A stretch of DNA of 5,827 nucleotides, taken from assembly GCA_019421925.1 (NCBI GenBank), contig JAHZEH010000138.1, positions 1 to 5,827 of the forward strand, given 5' to 3'. Below, one piece after another: positions 1 through 5,421 of this stretch. Made by a program: the position numbers and the translations under genes. The notes under the pieces were generated by a model. That model saw only the letters and a list, made by a program, of their open reading frames with translations, did no database searches and was not told the DNA's origin. This DNA comes from Clostridia bacterium (GTDB lineage Bacteria > Bacillota > Clostridia > Christensenellales > CALWSW01). Each line of letters starts with the position of its first letter. Positions within the stretch are counted from its first letter, which is position 1.

Positions 1-681
1 CCGCAGCCGCCGCCCGGTCTCCTCAACCGCCTCCACCCTTGCACCCCGGTAGGTGGCCAGCCGGTACTCCCTGCCCCGCCAGATCACCGAGCAGATGCAG
101 CCCCAGAACCGCATCCCACAGTATGGAATCTCCGCGGCAGACGCCATGACGCTGCACTCCTCCCCCTCAAATTCGTTGCACTGGGCCCACAGGTACCGCC
201 GGGGGAAGGAACGGCCCCTGTCGGTCTCAATATAGCCCCTGCCTCCGTCAAAACAGAGGGGCTCGCCGTTGAGTTCAAGCGTCCCCAGGAGCCCATGTCC
301 CATGCTCACCACCCCGTGACGGCACTCCATGAGGGGGACGGCACGGAAGGGGCCCATGATGTCCCCCCGGATTGCTGTCAAAGGGCCGTAGCTCAGGCGG
401 CCCGTGCAGCGTATCCCTTCCCCCTCCAGCGCCAGCGTAACGCCCTCCTCCCCGAAGCGGTTGGGGCCGACGAGCAGCGCCTCCCCTTCCTGGCGGAAAT
501 CCCCGAAGGGGTAATTGACCCAACCGGAGCCGAAGCGCCCGATGACCTGCACAAACGCGCCCTCCCTCCCATCTCTGTCCCGGTGCCTGCCGGGGATAAG
601 GGCGAGCGCCTCCCGGCCGCGCTGGTGCTTGAAATACCAGCCCTCAAAGAAGGGCCCATAAAAGTTATGCAGGCGCAACAT
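1..681 (-). CDS. Tocopherol cyclase family protein, 3' end cut by the window edge
   Basis: The frame opens at ATG 681-679 and stays open for 227 codons to the left edge, so the C-terminus is missing. I recognise the family from two signatures: FEGWYFK at residues 12-18 near the N-terminus, and the block from ECRHGVVSMGH (119-129) through GYIETDRGRSFPRRYLW (149-165), which is the conserved core of tocopherol cyclase-like (PF14249) proteins. Plant and cyanobacterial members close the chromanol ring of tocopherol. Members in anaerobic Firmicutes have no known tocopherol pathway, so the substrate here is unknown; a lipid-like or prenyl-phenolic ligand in the beta-barrel fold is an inference. There is no signal peptide, so it is probably cytoplasmic. 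A purine-rich GGGGAGGGG lies 8 nt before the ATG. The start lies 17 bp inside the upstream FAD-Rieske gene, which implies translational coupling. Family recognition is firm; function is not. Confidence 0.85.
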   Translation of the reverse strand, partial: MLRLHNFYGPFFEGWYFKHQRGREALALIPGRHRDRDGREGAFVQVIGRFGSGWVNYPFGDFRQEGEALLVGPNRFGEEGVTLALEGEGIRCTGRLSYGPLTAIRGDIMGPFRAVPLMECRHGVVSMGHGLLGTLELNGEPLCFDGGRGYIETDRGRSFPRRYLWAQCNEFEGEECSVMASAAEIPYCGMRFWGCICSVIWRGREYRLATYRGARVEAVEETGRRLR

Positions 682-2119
682 CGCTCAGTCCCCTCCCCGC
701 CGGGTTGTTTAAAAGGTTCCCGTGGCAGTCGAAGCGGGAGCCGTGACAGGGACAGTCCCAGGAGAGCTCCTCCCCGTTCCACTCCAGCTGGCAGCCCATA
801 TGAGGACAGCGCACAGAGACGATGTGCAGCTCCCCATGCCCATCCCGGTATACGCCCGCTTTCTCCCCCTCATATTCCACCACCGCGCCCTGCCCGGGCA
901 GGATGTGTTCCAATCGCTCCGTGGGGATGGAAAGGGCGCTCTTCGTCAACCCCTTGACAGCCTCCCAGCTGTTGGAGGCCAGCGGCCCCAGCGACGCGCC
1001 CGCGTGGAACCGCCGTGGGTCAAATACCTCCCCATCCGGGTTCTCCCGGCCTGCAATCCTGTCGGAGATCAGCTCCGCCGCGGCCATCGAGCCGGTCATG
1101 CCCCACTTTCCAAAGCCGGTAGCCACATAGACGTCGGGCAGCGCGGCGGAGAGAGGTCCGGCATAGGGTACGCCGTCCAGCGTCACGCAATCCTGCGCCG
1201 ACCAGTGCGCCACCTCCAGACTGCCTGGGAACCAGTCCCTCGCGGCCTGCCGCAGTGTCTCATAGCACGCCGGGCCCGTCATTTTGCCTGTCCGGTGCCC
1301 AGCTCCGCCAAAGAGGAGCAGTTCTCCGGCGCTGCGCAGGGAGTAGCCCTCCGTGTCCGCTCCGATGAACATGCCCGGAACCTCGGCCGCCCCGGCAAGC
1401 GCCAGCACATAGGAGCGCTCCTGATGCATTCTCGCAAAGTAGTAGCCCGGCACGTCAAAAAAGGGAAAGTGGGTGGCCACGACAATATGCCGCGCGCGGA
1501 TCACACCCCGGTCCGTTCTGACACTCCGGCCCTCCAAAGCCAGCGCCCTGGTCTGCTCGCAGATATCCAGACCGGAAGCGATTGCCGCCAAAAAGCGCAG
1601 TGGATGGAATTGGGCCTGATTTCGGAACAGGACGGCTCCCAGATAAAATCCCGGCAACGGGACCTCGCCGGTGAACTCCGCCGGAAGGCCCAGGAAGGCG
1701 GCGGTTTCAGCCTCCCGCTCCAGCTTGTCCCGGTCCTTGGCAGAATAGACATAGGCGTCCTTTCTCTCAAATCCGCAGGCAATGCCCTCCCGGGCAATGA
1801 TCTGCGCGAACCGCTCCACCGCTCTCTGGTTGGCCCCCGCATATTGCCGCGCCGCCTCCCGGCCGAGCGTTTTGCACAGTTTGTCATAGATCAGGTTGTG
1901 CTGGGCGGTAATCTTGGCCGTCGTGTTTTGGGTCACGCCCCCGGCGATACGCCCGGCCTCAATCACCAGCGGGCTGATCCCCTTTTCCTTCAGCAGATAG
2001 GCGCACAGAAGGCCCGCCATCCCCCCGCCGATCACCAGCGCCTCCACCTCCCGGTCCCCCTCCAGAGGGGCGTAGGCTGGAAGCGTGCTGGTCTGCCGCC
2101 ATAGCGACTGCATGTCCAT
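665..2119 (-). CDS. FAD-dependent oxidoreductase (DAO family) with C-terminal Rieske [2Fe-2S] domain
   Basis: The protein has 484 residues. An FAD-binding Rossmann motif GGGMAG lies at 31-36, with the ribose-binding acidic residue in VIEAG near 54. A DAO-type C-terminal FAD segment (VATGFGKWGMTGSMAAAELI) lies about two thirds of the way along. The last ~90 residues are a Rieske domain with ligands C438 and H440 (CPHMGC) and C456 and H459 (CPCHGS), plus the extra cysteine pair C443/C458 seen in cytochrome bc-type Rieske proteins. The domain order and length resemble B. subtilis YhfW. Such proteins are expected to move electrons between a substrate oxidised or reduced at FAD and the iron-sulfur cluster; the substrate is unknown. 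No signal peptide or membrane segment is seen, so it is likely cytoplasmic. I chose ATG 2119 rather than GTG 2128 because the GTG is part of the GAGGTG ribosome binding site; ATG 2113 is a second alternative. It overlaps the downstream tocopherol cyclase-like gene by 17 bp. Confidence 0.92.
   Translation of the reverse strand: MDMQSLWRQTSTLPAYAPLEGDREVEALVIGGGMAGLLCAYLLKEKGISPLVIEAGRIAGGVTQNTTAKITAQHNLIYDKLCKTLGREAARQYAGANQRAVERFAQIIAREGIACGFERKDAYVYSAKDRDKLEREAETAAFLGLPAEFTGEVPLPGFYLGAVLFRNQAQFHPLRFLAAIASGLDICEQTRALALEGRSVRTDRGVIRARHIVVATHFPFFDVPGYYFARMHQERSYVLALAGAAEVPGMFIGADTEGYSLRSAGELLLFGGAGHRTGKMTGPACYETLRQAARDWFPGSLEVAHWSAQDCVTLDGVPYAGPLSAALPDVYVATGFGKWGMTGSMAAAELISDRIAGRENPDGEVFDPRRFHAGASLGPLASNSWEAVKGLTKSALSIPTERLEHILPGQGAVVEYEGEKAGVYRDGHGELHIVSVRCPHMGCQLEWNGEELSWDCPCHGSRFDCHGNLLNNPAGRGLSDVAPA
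690..698 (-). promoter_or_regulatory. Ribosome binding site of the tocopherol cyclase-like gene
   Basis: GGGGAGGGG on the minus strand lies 8 nt before ATG 681-679. It is embedded in the last codons of the preceding FAD-Rieske gene, so translation of that gene runs over it. This supports the chosen start and a coupled two-gene transcript. Confidence 0.6.
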
Positions 2120-2125
2120 GCTTTT

Positions 2126-2131
2126 CACCTC
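2126..2131 (-). promoter_or_regulatory. Ribosome binding site that decides the FAD-Rieske start
   Basis: GAGGTG on the minus strand ends 6 nt before ATG 2119-2117. The in-frame GTG at 2128-2126 is the last three bases of this site. A start at that GTG would have no Shine-Dalgarno sequence at a usable distance, so the ATG start, three codons shorter, is preferred. Confidence 0.6.
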
Positions 2132-2468
2132 AATTATTTGACAGTTTGGAGCGCCGCAAAGGGCCCTCGTTTTCCTAGCATACCCATTGGCCGACTTCAG
2201 AACTCCCCTCCTTCAGAAAAGGGGCTCCTTTTATCTCCCTTTCTCCGCCCCCGTTGTCCGGCCTATCAGCCGGCGGACTGCCCCCGCATCCCTGCCCTCA
2301 GACCAGAATCGCCAGCACACAGGATGGGACAGATGCGGAATCCTGCCCGCCCACCTGGGCCGGGGGATTGATGATTCTCCCTGCCCGCCACGGAGTTCCT
2401 ACGGCCCGCCGCCGTTCTCTCCTAATGAAAAGAACCTCCGCATGATTTGCCCAGGCTCGCTTTAGCGC
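2132..2468. other. Long intergenic stretch with no recognisable gene
   Basis: This is the part of the divergent spacer nearest the FAD-Rieske gene. I translated it in all frames by eye and recognised no protein family; the open frames lack a ribosome binding site and look like GC-driven chance frames. It must hold the promoter of the minus-strand operon, but I see no convincing -35/-10 pair. The best minus-strand -10 is TATGCT near 2177-2182, with no good -35. Several small GC-rich inverted repeats occur, for example GTCC...GGAC around 2256-2278 and CCCG...CGGG around 2346-2364, none followed by a U-tract. Confidence 0.5.
2195..2218. repeat. Paired CTTCAGAA direct repeat upstream of the FAD-Rieske operon
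   Basis: CTTCAGAA occurs at 2195-2202 and again at 2211-2218, so the copies start 16 bp apart. Each contains TTCAGAA, a palindrome around a central A. The pair lies about 75-100 bp upstream of the FAD-Rieske start. Two identical dyads at about 1.5 helical turns could be a regulator site, but eight-base repeats also arise by chance. Confidence 0.3.
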
Positions 2469-2490
2469 CAGATATGCTAGATAAAATCTG
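2469..2490. promoter_or_regulatory. Imperfect dyad over the lysR -35, candidate operator
   Basis: CAGATAT at 2469-2475 is mirrored by AAATCTG at 2484-2490, matching at 6 of 7 positions around an 8-bp centre. A T-N11-A arrangement (T2473, A2485), the loose hallmark of LysR-type binding sites, lies within it. It covers the proposed -35 of the lysR promoter. LysR-type regulators commonly repress their own gene from such a position, so autoregulation is a reasonable inference, not a demonstration. Confidence 0.3.
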
Positions 2491-2506
2491 AACAGCCTGC
2501 TATACT
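2478..2506 (+). promoter_or_regulatory. Candidate sigma-A promoter for lysR
   Basis: TATACT at 2501-2506 matches TATAAT at 5 of 6 positions and has an extended -10 TG at 2498-2499. TAGATA at 2478-2483 matches TTGACA at 4 of 6, with a 17-bp spacer. It sits in the most AT-rich part of the spacer. Transcription would start near 2513, leaving an untranslated leader of about 205 nt before the regulator gene. Confidence 0.45.
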
Positions 2507-2512
2507 GAAACC

Positions 2513-2717
2513 ATGCCCTCAATGGACAAGGGCAATCACGTTTCATGTCTTGCGGCCGATGCGGCGGTGGGTGCCGCCTCATTCCTTGAAACAGGCCCCT
2601 ATCCCTTGGGGCCTGCGCCTTGCGCCGGTTTGCGGCATGCCGCCACCCTGTCCGCTGCGGGTAGCCGTATGAGAAAAGCACATCTTTCAGCAATTCTTAC
2701 CAAGCAGGAAATAGGAG
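2513..2717 (+). promoter_or_regulatory. Long structured 5' leader of lysR, candidate RNA element
   Basis: Between the candidate promoter and lysR lie about 205 nt rich in stems. GCCCT 2515-2519 pairs with AGGGC 2529-2533. GTTTCA 2540-2545 pairs with TGAAAC 2587-2592 and encloses GGCGG 2563-2567 paired with CCGCC 2574-2578. CAGGCCCC 2592-2599 pairs perfectly with GGGGCCTG 2608-2615. GCGC 2615-2618 pairs with 2622-2625. The 12-bp palindrome GCGGCATGCCGC spans 2632-2643. There is no terminator U-tract. I do not recognise a known riboswitch class. The stretch can be read as an 84-codon frame from ATG 2513 that overlaps lysR, but it has no ribosome binding site and no recognisable family. High GC makes stems easy to find, so the regulatory reading is tentative. 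Confidence 0.35.
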
Positions 2718-3623
2718 ATGATTCCCTTGGAATTAAAACAGCTTCAATGTTTCGTGCAGATCTGTGAGGAGCGCAGCATCACCAAAGCAGCCCGGACCCT
2801 CTTTCTCTCCCGCCAGGCCCTCTCCAAGATCATCGGCAATCTGGAGACGGAAGTAGGCGTTCAGCTCCTCCTGCGCAGGACAGACGGCGTGCTTCTGACG
2901 CCAGCCGGGGAGCTGCTGCTGGAGCGCTCCCAGCGCCTGCTGGACTGCGCGGAGGAGATGCTTCAGGATGTGCGGCTTCAGGGCGGGTGCAGAGAGTGTG
3001 AGCTGCATGTCGGCATCTGCCATTCCCTGCTCAACATATTGGATTCCCAGGTGTTCGCCGCGTTCCGCAGCCGGTATCCCAGCTGCACGCTCAAACTGGA
3101 GGCCATGACCTCGGAGGAGTGCCATCTGGCTCTGAAGGAAGGTCTGCTGGACGGGGCCTGCGCCTCCGCCTGCCCTGAGGCGGATTTTTGCTCCACCCTG
3201 CTGTGCAACGGCCCGACTCTGCTGGCCATCAGCGAGCAAAATCCCCTCAGCAGCAAGCCGGACCTGACGCTCTGCGACCTCCGGGAGGAGACTTTTCTCT
3301 TTCTCATCCTTCCTCAGGCGGAGGACATGTCCCAATCCCTCCAGGCCCTGTGCCAGCCCTATGGCTTTGTTCCCAAATGCGAAATGGTCTCAACCTCCCA
3401 CTGGATGCTGGCGGACCGGATCGCCAACAACCGCGGGATACATTTCTTCCCTCATTTTGTACGTGCTTCCTTCGAAGCCCCAGGCATTGTTCTGCGGCGC
3501 ATGCCCGGTATAGGGGAGACCCCCTGGCTGTTTTTTCTGACCTCCAGGGAGCCCTCCCCCGACGTTGCCCCGGCGCTGTCTCTCTTCAAGCATCACCTGA
3601 GCGAAACCTTATCCCACCTATAG
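2718..3623 (+). CDS. LysR family transcriptional regulator
   Basis: The protein has 301 residues, a normal LysR length. The N-terminal winged helix-turn-helix is clear: LELKQLQCFVQICEERSITKAA, then FLSRQALSKIIGNLE and LLRRTDGVLLTPAG within residues 4-65. A linker helix follows, then a periplasmic-binding-protein-like effector domain from about residue 92 to the end, where a small-molecule inducer would bind. The effector cannot be read from sequence. It is divergent from the FAD-Rieske/tocopherol cyclase-like operon and convergent with a decayed flavoprotein gene, so either may be its ancestral target. The start is uncertain. ATG 2718 has AGGAAA 6 nt upstream, while TTG 2727 has the better AGGAG (2713-2717) 9 nt upstream and would give the family-typical opening MELKQLQCFV. 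I keep the ATG but regard TTG as about equally likely. Confidence 0.93.
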   Translation: MIPLELKQLQCFVQICEERSITKAARTLFLSRQALSKIIGNLETEVGVQLLLRRTDGVLLTPAGELLLERSQRLLDCAEEMLQDVRLQGGCRECELHVGICHSLLNILDSQVFAAFRSRYPSCTLKLEAMTSEECHLALKEGLLDGACASACPEADFCSTLLCNGPTLLAISEQNPLSSKPDLTLCDLREETFLFLILPQAEDMSQSLQALCQPYGFVPKCEMVSTSHWMLADRIANNRGIHFFPHFVRASFEAPGIVLRRMPGIGETPWLFFLTSREPSPDVAPALSLFKHHLSETLSHL

Positions 3624-3638
3624 GTCCGCTTTGCAGAA

Positions 3639-3670
3639 ACGGCTTTGTCCCCGACGAGGGCAAAGCCGTT
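3639..3670. terminator. Strong hairpin between convergent genes, candidate bidirectional terminator
   Basis: AACGGCTTTG at 3639-3648 pairs perfectly with CAAAGCCGTT at 3661-3670. Three further pairs (3649-3651 with 3658-3660, one a G-U wobble) give a 13-bp stem and a 6-nt loop. It starts 16 bp after the lysR stop and lies just past the end of the minus-strand flavoprotein remnant. The position fits a terminator shared by convergent genes, but the T-tract is poor on both sides, so termination may be weak or factor-assisted. Confidence 0.55.
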
Positions 3671-3692
3671 CCGTGTTGAATCACTTATTCAG

Positions 3693-3946
3693 TCAGGCGG
3701 CTGCGCTTTGGGCGGCAATCCGGCCGAAATTGACGGCAAAGCCAACCTGTGAGCTGGCGCATAGATGACATCATAGTCGTCGCCATAGAGCCCCCCGCAT
3801 CCCCGTCCGCCGCATACAAGCCGGGAATGATCTGCTCATTCCCGCCGGTGACTCCGGCGGACCCGTTGATCTTGAGGCCGCCCGCTGTGGTGTAATAAAG
3901 GCCGCCCGCTGTGGTGTAATAAGTTGGGAAACAGCGTCCCTTCCAG
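3693..3946 (-). pseudogene. Decayed C-terminal remnant of a fumarate reductase-type FAD flavoprotein
   Basis: On the minus strand a conserved flavoprotein C-terminus can be read only by switching frames. The first frame gives YYTTAGGLKINGSAG...EQIIPGLYAA. After the C6 run at 3791-3796 a second frame gives LYGDDYDVIYAPAH. After about 3746-3751 a third gives VGFAVNFGRIAAQSAAA and stops at TGA 3695-3693. Each switch is explained by one missing base. Joined, this is the end of the FAD-binding domain of fumarate reductase/succinate dehydrogenase-like flavoproteins (FAD_binding_2 family), which reduce unsaturated carboxylates or related substrates in anaerobes. Upstream of about 3946 no homology is seen: the Rossmann fold, the catalytic domain and the start are gone, replaced by the transporter promoter region. 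The unshifted frame, ending at 3685, would yield a 114-residue chimera with no function. A 24-bp tandem duplication adds to the decay. The gene is convergent with lysR. Confidence 0.75.
3875..3922. repeat. Perfect 24-bp tandem duplication inside the flavoprotein remnant
   Basis: Two identical 24-bp units, 3875-3898 and 3899-3922, lie head to tail. Twenty-four bases is eight codons, so the duplication is in frame and repeats the residues YYTTAGGL of the conserved flavoprotein block on the minus strand. Intact family members have this block once. Replication slippage in an unselected sequence is the simple explanation. Confidence 0.9.
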
Positions 3947-4010
3947 TATTGCAGAGAAATCCGTTTATTGAAAAAACCACAATAACCGCGACGTTTCCCG
4001 CAGCAAAATG

Positions 4011-4039
4011 TTGACATACGGCCAATCAAAGGAGAGAAT
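4011..4039 (+). promoter_or_regulatory. Candidate upstream promoter of the transporter gene (P1)
   Basis: A perfect TTGACA at 4011-4016 is followed after 17 bp by GAGAAT at 4034-4039, which matches TATAAT at 4 of 6 positions. Transcription would start near 4046, giving a leader of about 100 nt. The -10 lies inside the left arm of an inverted repeat. TTGA 4011-4014 is also mirrored by TCAA 4026-4029 across 11 bp. Confidence 0.4.
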
Positions 4040-4056
4040 CAAACAGATTCTCCTCC
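4031..4056. repeat. Inverted repeat overlapping P1, candidate operator
   Basis: GGAGAGAATC at 4031-4040 is mirrored by GATTCTCCTCC at 4046-4056 across the 5-base centre AAACA; the match is ten pairs with one extra C. It covers the P1 -10 and start site and lies just upstream of P2. There is no T-tract, so it is not a terminator. It could be an operator for the LacI- or LysR-family regulator of this locus, although it lacks the central CG usual in LacI-family sites. Confidence 0.4.
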
Positions 4057-4068
4057 GGCCCGAAGCGT

Positions 4069-4098
4069 TTGCAATGTGCTCCCGCAAAATGTTACAAT
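4069..4098 (+). promoter_or_regulatory. Candidate proximal promoter of the transporter gene (P2)
   Basis: TACAAT at 4093-4098 matches the -10 consensus at 5 of 6 positions and has an extended -10 TG at 4090-4091. TTGCAA at 4069-4074 matches TTGACA at 4 of 6, with an 18-bp spacer. Transcription would start near 4105, about 42 nt before the transporter ATG. On -10 quality this looks better than P1. Confidence 0.5.
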
Positions 4099-4130
4099 AA
4101 GCTCAATCTTCCGTGGGGACGGGGGAACAG

Positions 4131-4138
4131 TAAGGAGG
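4131..4138 (+). promoter_or_regulatory. Ribosome binding site that fixes the transporter start
   Basis: TAAGGAGG, a near-perfect Shine-Dalgarno sequence, lies 8 nt before ATG 4147. The frame is open further back to a TTG at 4069, but those 26 extra codons are hydrophilic, include this site and the P2 -10, and are almost certainly not translated. Confidence 0.85.
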
Positions 4139-4146
4139 AAAAGTAC

Positions 4147-5412
4147 ATGCTCATTCTGGGGGGAATTCTCATTCTGGCGGTTACGGTCGGGGCCGTCCTG
4201 TCCAAAAAGGTCCCCGTATTTGCGGCTTACGCCCTCATTCCTCCCTTCATCGCCCTTCTGTTCGGCGCAGAACCCGCCCAGGTGGTCCGTTCTGCCGCTG
4301 GGGGCATCACGCCCTTTTTAAACACCGTCTGCATGATCCTGCTCTCTGTCTGTTTCTTCTGCGGCCTGGCGGAGACCGGTATGTTCGACCGTATCCTCTT
4401 CCTCCTCCTCCGCGGGAGGCAGCTCACCCCCTCCAAGCTGCTGTTCCTCACCATCTCAGCCAGTGCGGTGGTCATGGTGAGCGGCTCCATCACCTCCGGC
4501 TATCTGGTCATACTCCCCGCCTTTCTCCCCCTCTACCGCAGCGCGGGGCTGGACCGCCGCATTCTGCTCACCCTGGTCTCCGCCGTTACCGGCACGGGGC
4601 TTATGCTCCCCTGGAGCAGCAAGGTGCTCCTCATCGCCGGCATCACTGGCCTCAGCCCGGCGGGCATATGGCGTGCCGCCCTCCCCCTCCAGGCCGCCGG
4701 CCTGGCCCTGTGCTTCTGCCTGGGGGGCTATTACATCCTGCGCCTGCGCGGGAAAATGGATCTCAAAAGAGCGCTTCCCCCCTCCGCCCTGACCTTCCCG
4801 GAGAGGCCCTATGCCAGGCCGGACAGGCTGGCCGTCAACTGCCTCCTCTTCCTCGCCTGCGTCGTCCTGATGATCCTCAAACTGCCCGCGATCTGGGTTC
4901 TGGTGGGCATGCTCGCTCTCCTCATGATGATCAACTATCCCGACCTGAAAACCCAGGACGCCATCATCCGGCGCACTGGCGGGAGCATGTTCCCTCTCTG
5001 CATCGTCATCCTCTCAGTGGGGATCATGCTGGGCGTCCTGGACGGCTCGGGTATGACCGACGCTATGGCCTATGGCCTGACCAGCCTGATCCCCGGGGAA
5101 CTGCTCTCCTACGCACCCGTATTGGCCATGGCCCTGGCCACCCCTCTCCTCATCCTGGTGCATTACCACTGCTTTTACGCCCTCATCCCCCTGCTCATCG
5201 CGCTGATGCCGGGCGTGGAGGCGCTTGCCATCGTCCTCCCCTTTCTCGTGCTCTATCCCACCTGCTGCTCCCCCATGACCGGGCTGACCATCATGGCCTG
5301 CGGCATCTGCGGGGAGGAACCGGTGAAGTTTGCAAAGTTTGCGTCTCTTCCCCTGTGTGCAATCAGTTATCTCTCCCTGTTGACCGGCACGCTGGCCGGA
5401 CTGTTCTGTTAG
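4147..5412 (+). CDS. CitMHS family (citrate-type) carboxylate transporter
   Basis: This is a 421-residue, very hydrophobic inner-membrane protein with about eleven to twelve membrane spans. The opening MLILGGILILAVTVGAVLSKKVPVF, the LPLY at 127-130 after a re-entrant-like SGSITSGY (112-119), the MLPWSS at 153-158, the LDGSGMTDAMA at 298-307 and the C-terminal SPMTGLTIMACGICGEE (375-391) align in order with the landmarks of CitM/CitH-type secondary transporters. Those take up metal-citrate complexes with protons. The CitM-like DGDGSTT motif is replaced here by SGSITSG, which loses acidic residues, so the substrate may not be metal-citrate; some di- or tricarboxylate is a fair inference. The gene follows two candidate promoters and is followed 9 bp later by a LacI-family regulator, so the pair probably forms the start of a substrate-controlled uptake operon. 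Confidence 0.85.
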   Translation: MLILGGILILAVTVGAVLSKKVPVFAAYALIPPFIALLFGAEPAQVVRSAAGGITPFLNTVCMILLSVCFFCGLAETGMFDRILFLLLRGRQLTPSKLLFLTISASAVVMVSGSITSGYLVILPAFLPLYRSAGLDRRILLTLVSAVTGTGLMLPWSSKVLLIAGITGLSPAGIWRAALPLQAAGLALCFCLGGYYILRLRGKMDLKRALPPSALTFPERPYARPDRLAVNCLLFLACVVLMILKLPAIWVLVGMLALLMMINYPDLKTQDAIIRRTGGSMFPLCIVILSVGIMLGVLDGSGMTDAMAYGLTSLIPGELLSYAPVLAMALATPLLILVHYHCFYALIPLLIALMPGVEALAIVLPFLVLYPTCCSPMTGLTIMACGICGEEPVKFAKFASLPLCAISYLSLLTGTLAGLFC

Positions 5413-5416
5413 GAGG
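5411..5416 (+). promoter_or_regulatory. Ribosome binding site of the LacI-family gene, overlapping the transporter stop
   Basis: AGGAGG at 5411-5416 shares its first two bases with the TAG stop of the transporter (5410-5412) and lies 5 nt before ATG 5422. This tight packing indicates one transcript and coupled translation of transporter and regulator. Confidence 0.8.
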
Positions 5417-5421
5417 AAGCC

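Noticed and set aside
295..957. A 220-codon plus-strand frame spanning the end of one gene and the next
   Set aside because: It is a low-complexity Pro/Arg-rich translation with no ribosome binding site. It lies antisense to the tocopherol cyclase-like and FAD-Rieske genes, both of which show family motifs.
722..2104. A 460-codon open frame on the plus strand opposite the FAD-Rieske gene
   Set aside because: Its product is rich in Arg, Pro, Gly and His with no recognisable domain. Long antisense frames are common in GC-rich genes, and the minus-strand protein has clear FAD and Rieske motifs.
2201..2235. A CCCC...GGGG hairpin followed by CTCCTTTTAT, resembling a plus-strand terminator
   Set aside because: The stem is only five pairs with a long loop, and there is no plus-strand gene upstream for it to terminate.
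2563..2578. A T-box-like core (GGTGGGTGCCGCC) in the lysR leader
   Set aside because: The T-box consensus GGGTGGNACCGCG is not matched, there is no Stem I or specifier loop, no terminator U-tract, and the downstream gene is a regulator, not an amino acid gene.
2298..2693. A 131-codon minus-strand frame in the spacer before lysR
   Set aside because: No family is recognisable, there is no ribosome binding site, and the composition fits a chance GC-rich frame.
3685..4029. A 114-residue small protein read straight through on the minus strand
   Set aside because: Its middle is a flavoprotein motif and its tail is out of frame with the conserved C-terminus, which continues in other frames. It is a decayed gene, not a real small protein.
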